Of a stretch of DNA of 64,000 bases, positions 23,576 through 36,004 are shown in pieces. This stretch comes from Rhodocollybia butyracea (Eukaryota; Basidiomycota; Agaricomycetes; Agaricales; Omphalotaceae), in the NCBI GenBank assembly GCA_015501585.1, contig JADNRY010000147.1, positions 62,001-126,000 of the forward strand, given 5' to 3'. Each line of letters begins with the position of its first letter. Position 1 is the first letter of the stretch. The notes beneath the pieces are model-generated. The model had not been told where the DNA came from, did not search any database, and worked only from the letters and a program-made list of their open reading frames with translations. Made by a program: the position numbers and the translations under genes.

Positions 23576-25117
23576 ATGGATCCTCGACCACCCTTATATT
23601 CTTTTGACTATCCAGTACCAGGCTACTCGTCCGAGCCTAGAGTTGACGAAGAGCGACTCGAATATCAACAAGCGCGTTGGCAGGAAAGCGAAACACGTCC
23701 CACAGGTATCTTCCTTCGCCAAAACAATGGCATCACTATTATATTGAACCACCAAGAAGACAAGGCGACCAATCCTATCTTTAGGCAAAGGTCTAATATC
23801 GAAGGTACACTGACGGTCGACGTCCCAGAGTCTGTTTCGGACGTAACGTTGAAGGTACTCCCCCTTTTTAATGGATCAAGCTGAACGTGCTTGCTTATTG
23901 GGTACTCATAGCTTTCGGGCTCCATCGAAGTCGTTTCCCCGACCGTCGGATGGATGTCGATCGAAGTCCTAAATCAAAAGTATACATTATTCAAGTCGGA
24001 TTCTGATGACTCGAGGACAACCCCCTCATATTGTCCGAGTTCTTTGCAGTTCTCTTGCCCACTTCCACGCACCTTTCAACACGATGGTAAAGAATACCCT
24101 CTCCCACCTTCATACTACATCCTTCTTCCAGGAGAAACTCACAGCCTAGCATACTATGTGAAATGCACCTACACCTTCGTTGCGATCACCTCCAAGACAA
24201 GGTCCCGTCACACGGCGTTTTTGGGCAAGAATAAAAAGTAAATTCGTTGCTTATTACGCACATGGAATCCTTCAAGCTGACTTGAACTTGAATATGATCC
24301 CCCTTCCTCAGAGCGAACTCATTCATTTTCGAGTACTTGCCACGTTGGCGTCCACCGCGACCTGTGATAGATCGGTCGCTGTTATCAACGATAAGAATAT
24401 GCCCAGGAGAATGGCGCCGGTTCTCATATCAAGTTGTACCAAAATTGGACAAGCCTCAGCTAGGATCGCTAACATGCCTGGTATGTACCCTGTCTCTTTC
24501 ATCGATCTAATCATTTGTTTGCTCATGGATTGTGTCTAGTTCTTCTTACCCTCTGTTGGGGTGTTCGGAATAACAGACTCGATCAGATTCCATGTGCAAA
24601 TTGTAGGACCTCGTGCATCACTTTCTCAGCTTCAGCCTGGTTCTAGCTCCAGTTCCAGTGAGCACCTCTCTTCCCAAGTTGAACGTGCTCATGATCAAAC
24701 TTCTGGGAACTTAGAACGGCAGACTTCGATTCGAGTACACCTCATGAGGCAGGTTGTAATTGAAAAAAACGGACACAAAAACGCGGTCCATCTTTTCCTT
24801 GGAGAGGCAAAATTGAGCCCTTTACCTCCAGTTGAAGGTACTTTATCGCTAGAGGGCTTGGAGCAAAGGCAGGATGACAACAGCAACTGGGAAGGAGAAC
24901 TTCGTTGCGAGTCGGAAGCAAGGCCTACCTTTAGTGCTGGCGCGGTGACTGTCATGGTATGTAAGCTTACAACGTTCATTCTCCAGTTTATCACTTGCTC
25001 TTACAGGATTTCGTTGTTTTGGAATTATCCAAAGGATATGCGAGCCTGTTCCACCCATTTAAACACGGGCATCCTGTCAGATTAGTATCGGACTCATGGA
25101 AAGACGCTGGGAGATAA
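23576..25117 (+). CDS. Arrestin-like (Arrestin_N fold) protein
   Basis: Five exons (23576-23854, 23912-24237, 24312-24480, 24540-24956, 25007-25117) with introns of 57, 74, 59 and 50 nt give 433 residues. It follows the agaricomycete arrestin-like pattern: a PPLYSFDYP start, ERLEYQQ, PTGIFLRQNNGITIILNHQED, IEGTLTVDVPESVSDVTLK, then LPPSYYILLPG, FEYLPRWRPPRPVI, CPGEWRRFSYQV, VFGITDSIRFHVQIVGP and a terminal beta-rich region ending HPVRLVSDSW. The third exon appears in a misleading frame unless the 74-nt intron is used; with it the family motif FEYLPR-RP is restored, which supports the model. Alpha-arrestins usually act as cargo adaptors for ubiquitin ligases; no PPxY motif is obvious here. A Ser-rich insertion lies around residue 290. 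Confidence 0.88.
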
Positions 25118-28100
25118 TCGACCTGCCTGAATTTCACGTACTTGAGCCGCTTCAGGTCCGTCTGTAAGATTAGCTTAAACCGGCCTACGAAATAGATTTT
25201 TTTTTTCACGCACGCGAGTCTCTCCAGGCTCACCTGCAGGGCTCAGCCAGGGGCTCAGCGTATCTCAGACTGTAAATGAACCTCTCAACAATGTTGAATG
25301 GTGGCTTTTCGCCTAGCCTCGTCGGAACCGAGTTCAACCCTATCTAATCTCATGTACATAGATATGCTAAGTATATATTCACTCTGATTGAGATCGAAAT
25401 TAACTGATATTTCCGAGTCATTCCTTATATTTGAGTAGTTTACTACGCATTGAATAACTTCAAATGAAAGGCTGGTCAAAGCGTCTCATATCAAGTCTAA
25501 CTGGTCGGTTTTTACGATCGTAAGTTCTTATCCGATCAGGCTTAGCAAGGAACTTACGTAGATTCGACATTCGGTGGCAAGTTTTGTAAGCTTGATATTC
25601 CGTCATTCGACTTCCGCGGGGGTCGGTTACTGTTTTGACCAGAAATGATTATGAATTAAACGGGAACGAGTAACAAAGACGAATTATAGAAAGACATCAA
25701 CGGGACGCCTAAGGTTGGTGTCAGCCACTGTCGAAACCACAAAGGGGCCAGAAGTTGGTCTAAAGATACAGATGAATCAAGAGAGGAACGCCACCAGAAA
25801 TCTAGAATTAGAGCATTGGTAAAAATCACACAGGACGGAAGCAAGACGTACCATATATCATAGTCCCGGGGAGCCCCAGGCTGGCAGCTTGAAACACTCT
25901 TATAATAACTCGCCATCCACCTCCTCTTCGCTTCGCTCGTCGTCTGTTCGTTCGTCTGCTGTTCAGGTGTTAGAGCGTTAAAATCCCTCTCCCACTGCGC
26001 TGCGCGGTCTCGTTGTGTATTATGCGGGAACGGAGATGAAGACGTAGTACTTTGAGTGGGTTGAATGGGTAGTGGCGAGGAAGAATTCATTTGGTTCATC
26101 GTATAGCTCAGGAGTATCACGAATTGGGAGGAAATGTAGGCCAGTGCGCAAGATTGGTAAAAGAAGAGAGCGGGGAGAATGGAATGGGTCCAAGAAGCCA
26201 TTTTTCGAATCTTTTATACACCAAAGTCTCGCTTAAAAAGGGTAGATGCTCAGTGATGTGTACGTTTACAAGACAAGCTTCAAGACGCACCCAAGGAAAG
26301 GAGAAAGTCGACCAGGTCCATCATTCACACACCGTACTTAAATACAAAGGAGTTCCTAAATCGGGAAAGTTGAAAGAAAACCCAGAGACGCATTGAATGG
26401 GCCATTTAGGATGCTTAAAGACCGCAATTTGAGACTTTTTGAGGCAGCGTGCCATTTGAAAGACACATTAAGGAAACATCTGGAAGTTACCGCCGAAATA
26501 TTGGATATGGATTAAAATCGTGGCTCAGAAAAATGCGGAGAACACCTTGTTTCGGCGGAAGGAGAGCTGACCGGTTGACGTAAGAGATATTCAAAGAGGG
26601 CGAGATAACAGCGTGTATCATCCCATTTGGCATAAACGAATGAGAGAGCTGGTCTGAGAGGAGACGAGGGTCAGAAGACTGAATACGGTTCAGGGCACAA
26701 AGACCAAGATTGGATTTATCTCTTCGGCATGTTCAAGCAACACATTGTAACCTTGAGGCAAGCCTCGATCTGTACACTTATGTGTCTATCGCGGTGCCAC
26801 GCACAAAAACAATGTGCGGAGATCTGTCGATAAGTGCTGTTCCCGCAGATAGCCCAGGCTTCTGAATTATGTTGAAGAAGTAAGCATCTAGAGTCGGCCG
26901 CATGTTCATGGCGCACCAGCGTACGAAACCATGGCACCAGGGTGAACAGAAAGAGTAAAAGAACTGCGAGTGGAGAGCTTGTTTCTGAGTTTCTAGGGAG
27001 GGTCGTGTAATAAGCAAGGAAAATGGGGTAGAGACCGAGTAAGAGGTTACTCAGAGAACAGGGAGTCTTGTTCGAATTCGTCATGGTGGTTCGAGTCTTA
27101 GGCGCCTATTTAATCAAGCGCTTCAATCTCAAACCAACAACCAAGCTCTCCTCGGTTGAATGGCCTTTCTGGCAAGCTCCGTCCTATTGCCCTGAACATG
27201 GATAAATTGTTTTGAAGATCCCTGTAGCTTCTTCTCGCCTTTCGATGCTAACTATTCTCTTTGTTTACTAATTTTACAAACTTACCAATTCACAGCTTCG
27301 ATGGTCTAAAGTCTCCGAGATCAGATACGTGTGGCTGGACATTGCAAGTACAGGCGAACATTTCACCTGCCCGAGCTTGATATAACTTTTCAATATTATT
27401 ATACAGTACCTTTACTGGCACATGACGAAAACCTTCTCCGCACACTCTGCGGCAATAGCTGTAACGCTAGAGTGACAGAGTCACCGTAGCGCAACACGGG
27501 AAGTGAGAGAAAAGAGGAAAGCTCGATAGAACCGTTGTAAACGGGGGAATTCGATTCACGAGACCTATCTACCTACAGCAAAGTACTCTACCTTATATAC
27601 CTTTCTGAGACTATTATATAAGTAGATATTATATAAATACGAAACGAGTAAGTAAAGAGCGAATTATCTACTAAAGTTCGATGAGTAAACAAAACAATTA
27701 AGGAAAGTGTTAGTGACCAAAGTAACAAGTCACGACTCCGTTACAATAGCCTCCTTCCAGCCTCAAGGCCTCAAAGGTCGTCAGTAATATCTTTCTGGCA
27801 GCGACGATAATCTTCCTCAAGAAAGGTTTCTAAGCGCACTGTTTCATTCAAGCTAGGATTTGGGCTATGCGATCATCGTCGAGTCCGAGTCATTCAGCTT
27901 CCTACAAGAGAGCTATTGCATTCCTTGAACGATCCGGAGGTTTCAAAAAAATCTGTATGGTGGCCAACGAGTATTCTCTACGGCTACCGACCGAGAAAGG
28001 TCTCATCTCAAGGACAGAAAGCCGTTGCAGCTTACGGGATTGCTCATGCACTATCTATGGATACATCAAAATTTTCTCAAACTACGCATTCTTGTATCTG

Positions 28101-28574
28101 GTCGATTGCCAGACAACTTATCAGGCGAGGCCCTAGAGAGAACTGCGGTCGTTAGCTGTTCTACTGAAGCTGTTCTGGTGTTATCGCCGTCTAACCTATT
28201 CTTTTCTGATGGTTCCTACCCACAGTGCACTAACGAACGTTGACGAACCTTTTGCATATATGTGAGGATAACATCATTTGTGTGTTTGCTCCCGGTGTTA
28301 TCCTGAATGGAAAACTTACTCTACGCTGCACAAGACGCTTGTACGAAGCTGCACGAAGTTACGAGAGAGCTCCTCACTTAGACCACGTCGCCGATTAAAA
28401 AGTGCTAGTATATAATGAAACGAATGAGAAGAACTGTACATGTGCGTTGACACAAGCCTGAATCTCGTTTTGATGGTCAAAGCTAACTCTCGCGACGACT
28501 TCCAAATCAGGATACGTATGGTAGGTAAACTCTAAATTTATACCGTACCTAATGGTTAGCTCTCATATAGGATA
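25118..28574. other. Mostly intergenic, weak hydrophobic frames only
   Basis: Apart from the doubtful frame at 25656-26201, a minus-strand hydrophobic frame at 26716-27084 and an overlapping plus frame at 28025-28243 exist, but none has a family signature. AT-rich runs lie near 27600-27660. Confidence 0.4.
25656..26201 (-). CDS. Hypothetical membrane-associated protein, doubtful
   Basis: An open frame of 181 codons has a hydrophobic start (ALFFYQSCALAYISSQFVIL), a Ser/Thr/Gln-rich middle (a second possible start is at 26099), a charged stretch with AAQWERDFNALTPEQQ and a second hydrophobic segment. I recognise no family. A good donor (GTACGT) and acceptor lie inside, but splicing them creates a stop, so either the frame is continuous or the gene model differs. 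Confidence 0.3.
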   Translation of the reverse strand: MASWTHSILPALFFYQSCALAYISSQFVILLSYTMNQMNSSSPLPIQPTQSTTSSSPFPHNTQRDRAAQWERDFNALTPEQQTNEQTTSEAKRRWMASYYKSVSSCQPGAPRDYDIWYVLLPSCVIFTNALILDFWWRSSLDSSVSLDQLLAPLWFRQWLTPTLGVPLMSFYNSSLLLVPV

Positions 28575-30600
28575 ACTTGCAGAAATATATATTGGTTTCG
28601 GGTGATTGTGACACTCAAACTTGGTTTACGAAAGCAGGACATAGCAGCCTTGAATGACTAGCTGGTTTAGAGTATATCGACTGTAATCTATCAAGGCTCG
28701 TTGTGTGGTTTAGTCTGCAGATCCCCAACATATTATCATCCCGCTCCTTCAATAAACCCAAGGTATCAGCAAGTAAGTTCGCGATGCCCATTCAGTCCAT
28801 CGTTCGCCAAATTCTTTACGCATAAGAGTATCTTCCGTGTGTGCGCGTTTCACTGCGCCGATCCCTGTCAAATGATTTGTGAACAGTGCGAAGACTTCCG
28901 ATTCTCTTTTAACGCACCGAAAGCTGCCAGCCACGTAGCACAAACAGCGGCAAGCGCCTTTCCTGCCCAATGGTTGAGGATCATACTAAGCCTTGTCCAC
29001 GATGTCGGTCCGCTTTGCCAGATAATGATTCCGCTCACAACAAGAAGTATACCAGAGTACGAAGGATGTCTAAGAAGTACATGGTCCGTTTACTATAAGA
29101 GTTTAATGGATTTCTGGGAGAATAACGCACCTCACGATCGAATACGGGCCACTGGTCATTAGCTTGTGGTCTTTTTGCACAGTGACCTCATATGTAAAGA
29201 GTTTCCCGAGTGTTCTAAAGCAAACCCATCGTAACACGGCGCCTGCAATAATCATCCCCGTGCCCAACAAGAACTGTGGGTCCAGTTCCCCAACCTTACG
29301 CCAGTCTCCATGCGGTATGAGAGTCTGTAGGATTCTGTGTGAATATTTCCAAGATGATATATCTCTTGCCAGGATGATTGCTAGCTCTGCTCCACCGACA
29401 AGCGAGACAATTGCCTATTATGAATGTGATGAGCGAGATTAAGGTGTCAGCAGCATGATAGTAAATCACTTTTTGGATTGCTGTCGTAACAGTAAGATTG
29501 CCATACACGGTTTTCTCCAAGAAACCAGCTTCCCAATTGCGTGGTGTCGTCGATGCACGATTAAATTGGGTGAAGGCTTTATGGGTAAGCGCAACTGTAG
29601 AGAAGATTAACGGAATAGAGATGATACTGGACGTCGCCATCTCCGTTATGCTAGATGAATATTCTTTTCTCATGTAGTATATATATGCTTCCTGGTACCA
29701 TGAGTCGTTACATTCCCAAGTTAGTCAATGCTGATTTTTTTAGAGTACCCACATGTCATGGACTTCATTTTAACACTTCCGGCGGTAAGTTGATACGCAT
29801 GCAGTACCAGCTTAGCTAGCTCCATTAGTACTTTTCTGGCATCAAGCAAACTGTATTATTATTGTCTCACTTTCTCTCATCGTATCTATGAATATCTCCC
29901 GCAGTGAATGCTTTCATACCAAAAAAGAAATTGCACTTATGTTCACTGCTAGTTTTGTTCCCGCTGCATCTTTAATGTACCAAGACCACTTCTGCTTTGT
30001 GCATCACTGTCAACGAGCCCTTGTTGAACTAAGCATCAGCCTCAGTATGACACGAAGAGATTGAGTGACCCGAGGGCGAGGATTGAAGAAGAATTACTAC
30101 ATTAGTAAGCCTGAGTAAAGTCCATAATCAGAGCAATCGTCCAATGAGCACGAAACGGTGTAAATAGAGAATAATAAGTTTAAAATAAGGTAGATGAACG
30201 AATGAAAACATAAGTGGATAGAAGCATAATCTATAACGAGAATATCGAACTCGTCTGATACGCTTTGACCTCGGACTATAATACCCCTGATTAGATATCT
30301 GTCCTGGGGAGCCTCGGGAAATAAGGCAAAGTTTGGGTCAAGGCTTAAGCTGGTGACTGGTCTCCTCTAAGCAGACAAAACACTGACAAATTGAAGCGAG
30401 TAACGGATTGAGCAAGGGATTTCTGATGAGCTGGACCAGATGGCTAGAGGCTAAGTGGCAAAAATCTTTGTAAAGCGTCCAAAGGCCTTTAAACTGTTAC
30501 GGAGATCTTTATTTCCTTAGATTACGCCACCGATCAGCCTGAACCCCAAATTTGGGTAGTAATTCTCGTCACAACTTCCGAATTACTTACTAGTCACTAG
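28575..30600. repeat. Tandem module 1 of the ICMT/UbiA locus
   Basis: First of three direct repeats. It shares with modules 2 and 3 the sequence beyond the methyltransferase 3' end (CTTGGTTTACGAAAGCAGGA near 28619), the four-exon methyltransferase, and upstream patches near 29678 and 29802 (TAGCTCCATTAG). Past about 29870 the similarity fades and no UbiA gene is present. Boundaries are approximate. Confidence 0.6.
28749..29640 (-). CDS. ICMT-like methyltransferase family protein (copy D)
   Basis: Four exons (29640-29470, 29414-29131, 29069-28918, 28864-28749; introns 53-61 nt) encode an intact 240-residue protein. Exon lengths 171/284/152/116 equal those of copy C. Signature residues: KDHKLMTSGPYSIVRHPSY, then IIWQSGPTSW, and EFGERWTEWASRT with IPWVY at the end. 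The start is set at MATSSIIS by comparison with the other copies; an upstream in-frame ATG at 29673 is less likely. As for copy A, SAM-dependent methylation in a membrane is the family function, but the substrate cannot be read from sequence. It is the first unit of the minus-strand array and has no linked UbiA gene in its own module. Confidence 0.85.
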
Positions 30601-30883
30601 TATGATTATGATAGGTGAACTTTAAATCCATAGCACACTTTATGATTGGCTTGCAATGCATATGTGATAGCTCTCTCGAGTATATATTGGCATTAAGGAA
30701 ATGCATTTACACCTGTAGTAGTACAGACTTGGTTTATGAAAGTCGGACAAACCAACCGTTCAAGACTGGCAGTCTTGAATGGCGTGCTGGTTTAGAGGAT
30801 ACCACATTATAGTAGGGTTCTTTGTGTGATTGATTTAAACCCCGAGCACATGATTGTCCCTCCTGTTGTCCCTCCAAGCTCCT

Positions 30884-31779
30884 TCAATAAACCCAAGGTA
30901 TCAGCAAGTAAGTTCGCGATGCCCATTCAGTCCATTGGTCACCAAATTCTTCACGCATAAGAGTATCTTCCGTGTGCACTCGTTTCACTGCGCCGAGCAC
31001 TGTCAAATGGCTCGTGAGCAGTGCGAATATTCTAGTAATTCTCTGTTAACGTACCTAAAGCTGTCATCCATGCGGCACAAACAGCAACAAGCGCCTTTCC
31101 TCTCCAGTGATTAAGGATTCCACTGAGCCTTGTCCATGATGCTGGCCCGCTTTGCCAGATAAAGACTCCACTAGCAATAAGAATCATACCAAAGTATGAA
31201 GGATGTCTAATGAAGTATATGGCATAACATGGCCCATAAGAATCTTTAATGTTAATCTGAGAGAATAAATTACCTCACGATCGAATATGGGCCACCGGTC
31301 ATTAGCTTGTGGTCTTTTTGCACGGAGACCTCATATGTGAACATCTTCCCAAGTGTTCTATAACAAACCCATCGTAAGGAGGCCCTGTAATAACCAGCCC
31401 GTGCCCAACAGGAACTGTGGGCCCAATTCCCCAACCTTACGACAGTCTCCATACGGGATAAGATTCCGTAAGATTCTGCGTGAATATTTCCAAGATGGCA
31501 TATCTCTTGCCAGGATGATTGCTATCTCCGCTCCACCAATAAGCCAGACTATTGCCTATTGCGAACGTGATGAGCACTGATACTATCGACGATGGCATGA
31601 AAGATCACTTTTTGACCCCCAGCCGCAACAGCAGTGCTGCGAAACAAAGTTTTTTCCACAAAACCAGCATCATAATTGCGTGGTGTCGTCGGTGCATGAT
31701 TAGGTTTGGTGAAGGCTTTGTGGTGCAGTACAACTGCAGAGAAGATTAACGGAATAGAAATGATACCAGATGTCGCCAT
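30884..31779 (-). pseudogene. ICMT-like methyltransferase, frameshifted copy (copy B)
   Basis: The four-exon layout of copies C and D is preserved (31779-31609, 31555-31274, 31206-31055, 30999-30884) with matching splice sites, but exon 2 is 282 nt where the intact copies have 284. Aligned to copy C, one base is missing just before the GGG of the GTGLVIAG segment and a second about 20 nt later, before TTACGATGGG. The two losses do not cancel, so the frame runs into a stop soon after and the downstream signature (KDHKLMTGGPYSIVR) sits in another frame. Exons 1, 3 and 4 remain clean, so the damage is recent, or is an assembly error. Confidence 0.8.
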
Positions 31780-33144
31780 ATCTTAGTAGGGCTGAATGTT
31801 CAATTTCTTTTTGCTTATATATGCTTCCTAGTACCGTGAGCCGCGACAGTCCCAAATTGGCCACTGTTATTCTACCGACAGATTCACTTAACATGGAGTG
31901 AATTAAGTATGGTCTTTACTGTCCGGATCTATTCAACATTATCACCACTTAGGCCGATTGTAGGTCAATCCAAGTGCAACACCAGTCTAGCTCCATCGGT
32001 GCTCCTCTGGTGTCAATTAAATCGATGAGTAGACCTTGTTGCTATTCTGGAAATAGACAGTGTAGAGAGTACACCGTGGTGTTCAACGGTAAAGAAAAAG
32101 CTAGTATAAAAGCAGTGACGGCCGTATTGAAGACATGCCCAACGGAGATACATGCCATGCGGCACCCTAGAAGCTAAGCCTGGGCTCAAGGCTTGAGCAC
32201 CAAAAATATTTAGAGGGCTCAGAGTGATCTGATTCACCATGTACTGGCGCTATAATAGTCGTAGATATCATATTGTCCAAGATATTGTCCCGTGCGTACC
32301 TACCCTCTTCCTTAGTTGATGCTATGTCATGTCACCACCTTGGGGTCTTGCTGCCCTAGAGACTTATTCCACTGAGTGCGTAAGATTATTGACCTTTCGT
32401 AACTGAATCTACTAAGTCAGCACAGAGACAGATTAGCCCCATCATTGTAATTTCGTTAAAAAAATACATCAGTTCACACAACTTTTCGAGAAGTAATGTT
32501 TCTGCGGGGGCACTTGTAAGCTTAAGTCGTGAGTCAAACTGCCGAAGATCCGCCTACTACTTATTGCCAGGAGGTCATCTTGCTTTACGCATCAAGCGGA
32601 ATGATCTTGTTACGTACTATCCGACCCAACCGGCCAAAGCTGACTCTCGCTTCCTAAATAGGAACTAGGAAATAGGAGATTCCGTGATAGGAATTCGTCT
32701 TCTCTTGCAACAGTTCGGATGAGCACAAAAGATCCGTCAGCAAAGGAGACAATGAAAATAACGATGTAAAGACTGTTGTATAATTATTGACTCTGCACTG
32801 ATATTGTAGACAGAACAGCGTACGCGCGCCTATTAGTTCGATGTCAAAGCGGAAAGTGATATAAATGTAGAAAGTACGTAGCAAGCTATGTCAAAGCTAA
32901 GTCATAGTGAGTTCAGGCTAAGCTTTATTGGTAGAAGTTCAGGTCAAGGACTATTAGTAGACATCGTTAGTACTATGTTCAAATCCCCAAAGGCAACTTT
33001 TAGAGAACCGGCTCGCCTTCTCCGAGTCCGACTTTGTACTTCGCACGCTGCCCATGCCAAACTGACAATCGCCAGCAGTCAAAGATCATTAATCATTAAT
33101 GATCATTTATAAACGGGTTTGGGGTGTATGTTTCTGTATCTCGA

Positions 33145-34543
33145 ATGTCGACCTTTACAGATATGTCGAGGCGTTTGGCCAGCCTTCTCTCCATTCCCTC
33201 GAAAGAGGAAATCAATGCCTGTTGGGATCTTTGCAGACTAAACAACCATATGGGCTGCTGGACGACGTGGCTTCCGACATGTAAGTCTCGTCTTCGTTAT
33301 CCTTCAGCATCCTATAACTAGTTGCTTTTCATGTTTAGCTTGGGCACTTGCGATGGTGTATCACGCTCAGCCTCAAATTCCAGGCAGCCTCGCTGTGCTT
33401 TTGGGTGCAAAGTACCTCGTACTATGTTCTGGAGTCAAATCGCTGGTACGTTGCGGAGGGAATCTACGCCTGTCCACCAGAATCATTCAATGTTGAATAG
33501 ATAATGACAATCGACGACGTCCTCGACCACGGTGAGACCTCGGATCACTTTCCTTTCTGCTCGCACACTCTATTTTTTTCTTTTCCTTCTATGTTTCTGA
33601 TTTTTGATGCCGAAGCGCTGTCTCCCCCAGATATTGATGCTCAAGTAACTCGTACGAAGAGTCGTGCCATTCCAAGAGGATCAATATCTCTCGACCGTGC
33701 ATGGCTATTCTTTTCTATGCAGATTGTTCTTGGTGTTTACCTTGCTCGAGCTCTTCTCGATCCTGTCTCGTAAGTATACTCTCAGAATAAGCATACAACA
33801 GACTAAACAAAAAACCGTTGGCTTTCAGGAGCGCTTTTGGTCTCGCTGCCTTCCCAATTTTCATCATCTATCCTACATGCAAGGTGTGTACTGAAAATCA
33901 AGTATTTCTGTTTGTTGAACTAACGATAAACACAGCGATGGATGTATTTCGCACCTATTCCTTTGGTAAGCCATTGCTGTCGTTTGTCGTTCGAGTCATT
34001 TTAACTTTGAAATCAACTAGGGCCTTATGTTCACCGTAGGTGTCTTCATGGGTTGGAGCACTCTAGACACTACAAGACACATACCATATGAGGTCCTTCT
34101 TCCAGTCTTCATTGGCGGGTGTTTCTGGGTTTGGACCTATGAAACAATCTATCAGCACATGGTGAGCGAGGGAGTTGTTGAAACTCTCTTGAAACCTTGG
34201 TTCTTACGTTACCTAGGACAAGGAGGACGATGTCAAAATCGGAATTAAGTCCGCCGCTTTGCTTTGCGGTAAATATACTCTTTCCGTCTGTTCAGCTACC
34301 GCCACGGCCTCCTTTGGGCTCCAGGCGTACGGTGGATATCTCAATGGGCACAGCTTACCGTTTTTCGCTGGGCTGTTGGTGGCAGAGGTCCTCCTGATGT
34401 CAAAATTGTTGCGAACGAACGTCAACAACCCAGAGGACTGCAAAGACTTTTTCTTGCAGACACCTTTGATCGGACAAATTATTCTTGCTGGGATTGTAGC
34501 CGATGCGGTTATCGCACGAGTCACGAATGGCATTGCTCTTTGA
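33145..34543 (+). CDS. UbiA-family aromatic/isoprenoid prenyltransferase
   Basis: Eight exons (33145-33280, 33339-33445, 33501-33531, 33631-33769, 33829-33883, 33936-33965, 34021-34161, 34217-34543), introns 52-99 nt, give 321 residues; exons 3 and 6 are only 31 and 30 nt. UbiA enzymes are polytopic membrane proteins that move a prenyl chain from its diphosphate to an aromatic or other acceptor. Motif 1 reads TIDDVLDHDIDAQVTRTKSR, spanning exons 3-4 (canonical NDxxDxxxD, here with D for the leading N); motif 2 reads DKEDDVKIG at the start of exon 8. KRWMYFAPIPLGLMFTVGVF, then MGWST, is the usual helix after exon 5. It could be a mitochondrial COQ2-type enzyme, but its short length, missing targeting-type N terminus and position amid duplicated ICMT-like genes suggest secondary metabolism. 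Confidence 0.9.
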
Positions 34544-35106
34544 ATCTGTGAATGTCACCATTCATCCCCCCTGTTGTATGTACTTATTCATGCAGGAATT
34601 GTAATACCAGCAATTATGTGGTGTCAAGGGCCGCGTGTCTATTGTATTTTCGCTGTAGATAGGTACATAGAACATAGCAACTTCAGCAGCAGCTATGATA
34701 ATGACGACTGTAATCACGTACAAATGAAAGCTCGAAGCTCACAAATGAACGAATTGCAGAGAAGACCAAAGGAATGCAGTCGGAAACAGTGACACCGGAC
34801 GTGGCCAGTGTACTGCACCGTACAACTTGTGTACTAGGTATAGGTGGAGATATTATACATGTAATGACTAACTCTCAATGTACGTATGATAACTTCTCGG
34901 AGTACATATTGTTATTAGGGTTCATGGAAAATGCCTTCATATATCAGACAAGTTGGCTTCTTACGAAAGTAGGACAGAGTGTCAGCCTCCGAGAATGGCC
35001 AGCTGGTTTACAGTATATCCATAATATATTTGGATTTGGGTTCTTTGCCCCGTTTAATTAGTCTCGTACTATGCCCAGCATATGACCCTCCCGGCTCCAA
35101 GCTCCT

Positions 35107-36004
35107 TCAGTAAACCCAAGGTATCAGTAAGTTCGTTCGCGATGCCCATTCAGTCCATTGGCCACCAAATTCATTACGCAAAAGCATATCTTCTGTGTAT
35201 GCTCGTTGCACTACACCAATCCCTGTCAAGCAACTTGTGAGTAGTCCAAACACTCCTGATTAGTTTCTACTAACGCACCTCCAATTCCCAGCCATGCAGC
35301 AAAAACAGCGACAAGTGCTTTTCCTTCCCAATGATCGAGGATTTCACCAAGTCTTGTCCACGATGCTGGCCCGCTTTGCCAGATAAAGACTCCACCAATA
35401 ATAAGAAGTATACCAGAGTACGAAGGATGTCTAATAACGCACATGGTCATAGCCGTGGCCCATAAGAATCCTTGATGGATCTTTGAAAGAATGACTTACC
35501 TCACGATCGAATACGGACCACTGGTTATTAGCTTGTGGTCCTTTTGTACGGAGATCTCGTATGTGAACATCTTCCCAAGTGTTCTATAACAAAACCATCG
35601 TAACACGGCTCCTGCAATAACTAGCCCAGTACCCAACAGGAACTGTGGGCCTAACTCCCCAACCTTACGACAGTCTCCATACGGGATAAGATTTTCTAAG
35701 ATTCTGCGTGAATATTTCCAAGATGGCATATCTCTTGCCAGGATGATTGCTATCTCTGCTCCACCAATAATCCAGACTACTGCCTATTATGAACGTGATG
35801 AGAAAGATTATCGACGACGGCATGAAAGATCACTTTTTGGACTATGGCCACAACAGTGATATGGCGAAATAATGTCTTTTCCACAAAACCAGCCTCATAA
35901 TTGCGTGGTGTAGTTGGTGCACGATTAGGTTTGGTGAAGGCTTTGTGATGCAGTGCAGCTGCAGAGAAGATTAACGGAATAGAAATGATACCAGACGTCG
36001 CCAT
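35107..36004 (-). CDS. ICMT-like methyltransferase family protein (copy C)
   Basis: Four exons (36004-35834, 35783-35500, 35430-35279, 35222-35107; introns 50-69 nt) encode an intact 240-residue protein starting MATSGIIS. Signature: KDHKLITSGPYSIVRHPSYSG, split by intron 2 inside the Arg codon as in all copies, then GVFIWQSGPASW, and EFGGQWTEWASRTN with IPWVY. Four to five hydrophobic stretches agree with an integral membrane enzyme of the ICMT/PEMT type. It lies between the UbiA gene and the truncated third module and serves as the reference for the frameshifts in copy B. Confidence 0.87.

Larger units (their letters stand above)
30601..34850. repeat. Tandem module 2 of the ICMT/UbiA locus (most complete)
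   Basis: Contains the methyltransferase relic (copy B), an upstream spacer (31800-33110) matching 36010-37030, the UbiA gene, and a tail near 34745-34850 (CAAAGGAATGCAGTCGGAAA) matching 37058-37135. Boundaries estimated by eye from shared short words. Confidence 0.65.

Noticed and set aside
28025..28243. Possible exon (LTGLLMHYLWIHQNFLKLRI)
   Set aside because: Looks protein-like over a short stretch, but no upstream or downstream exons could be joined and no family was recognised.
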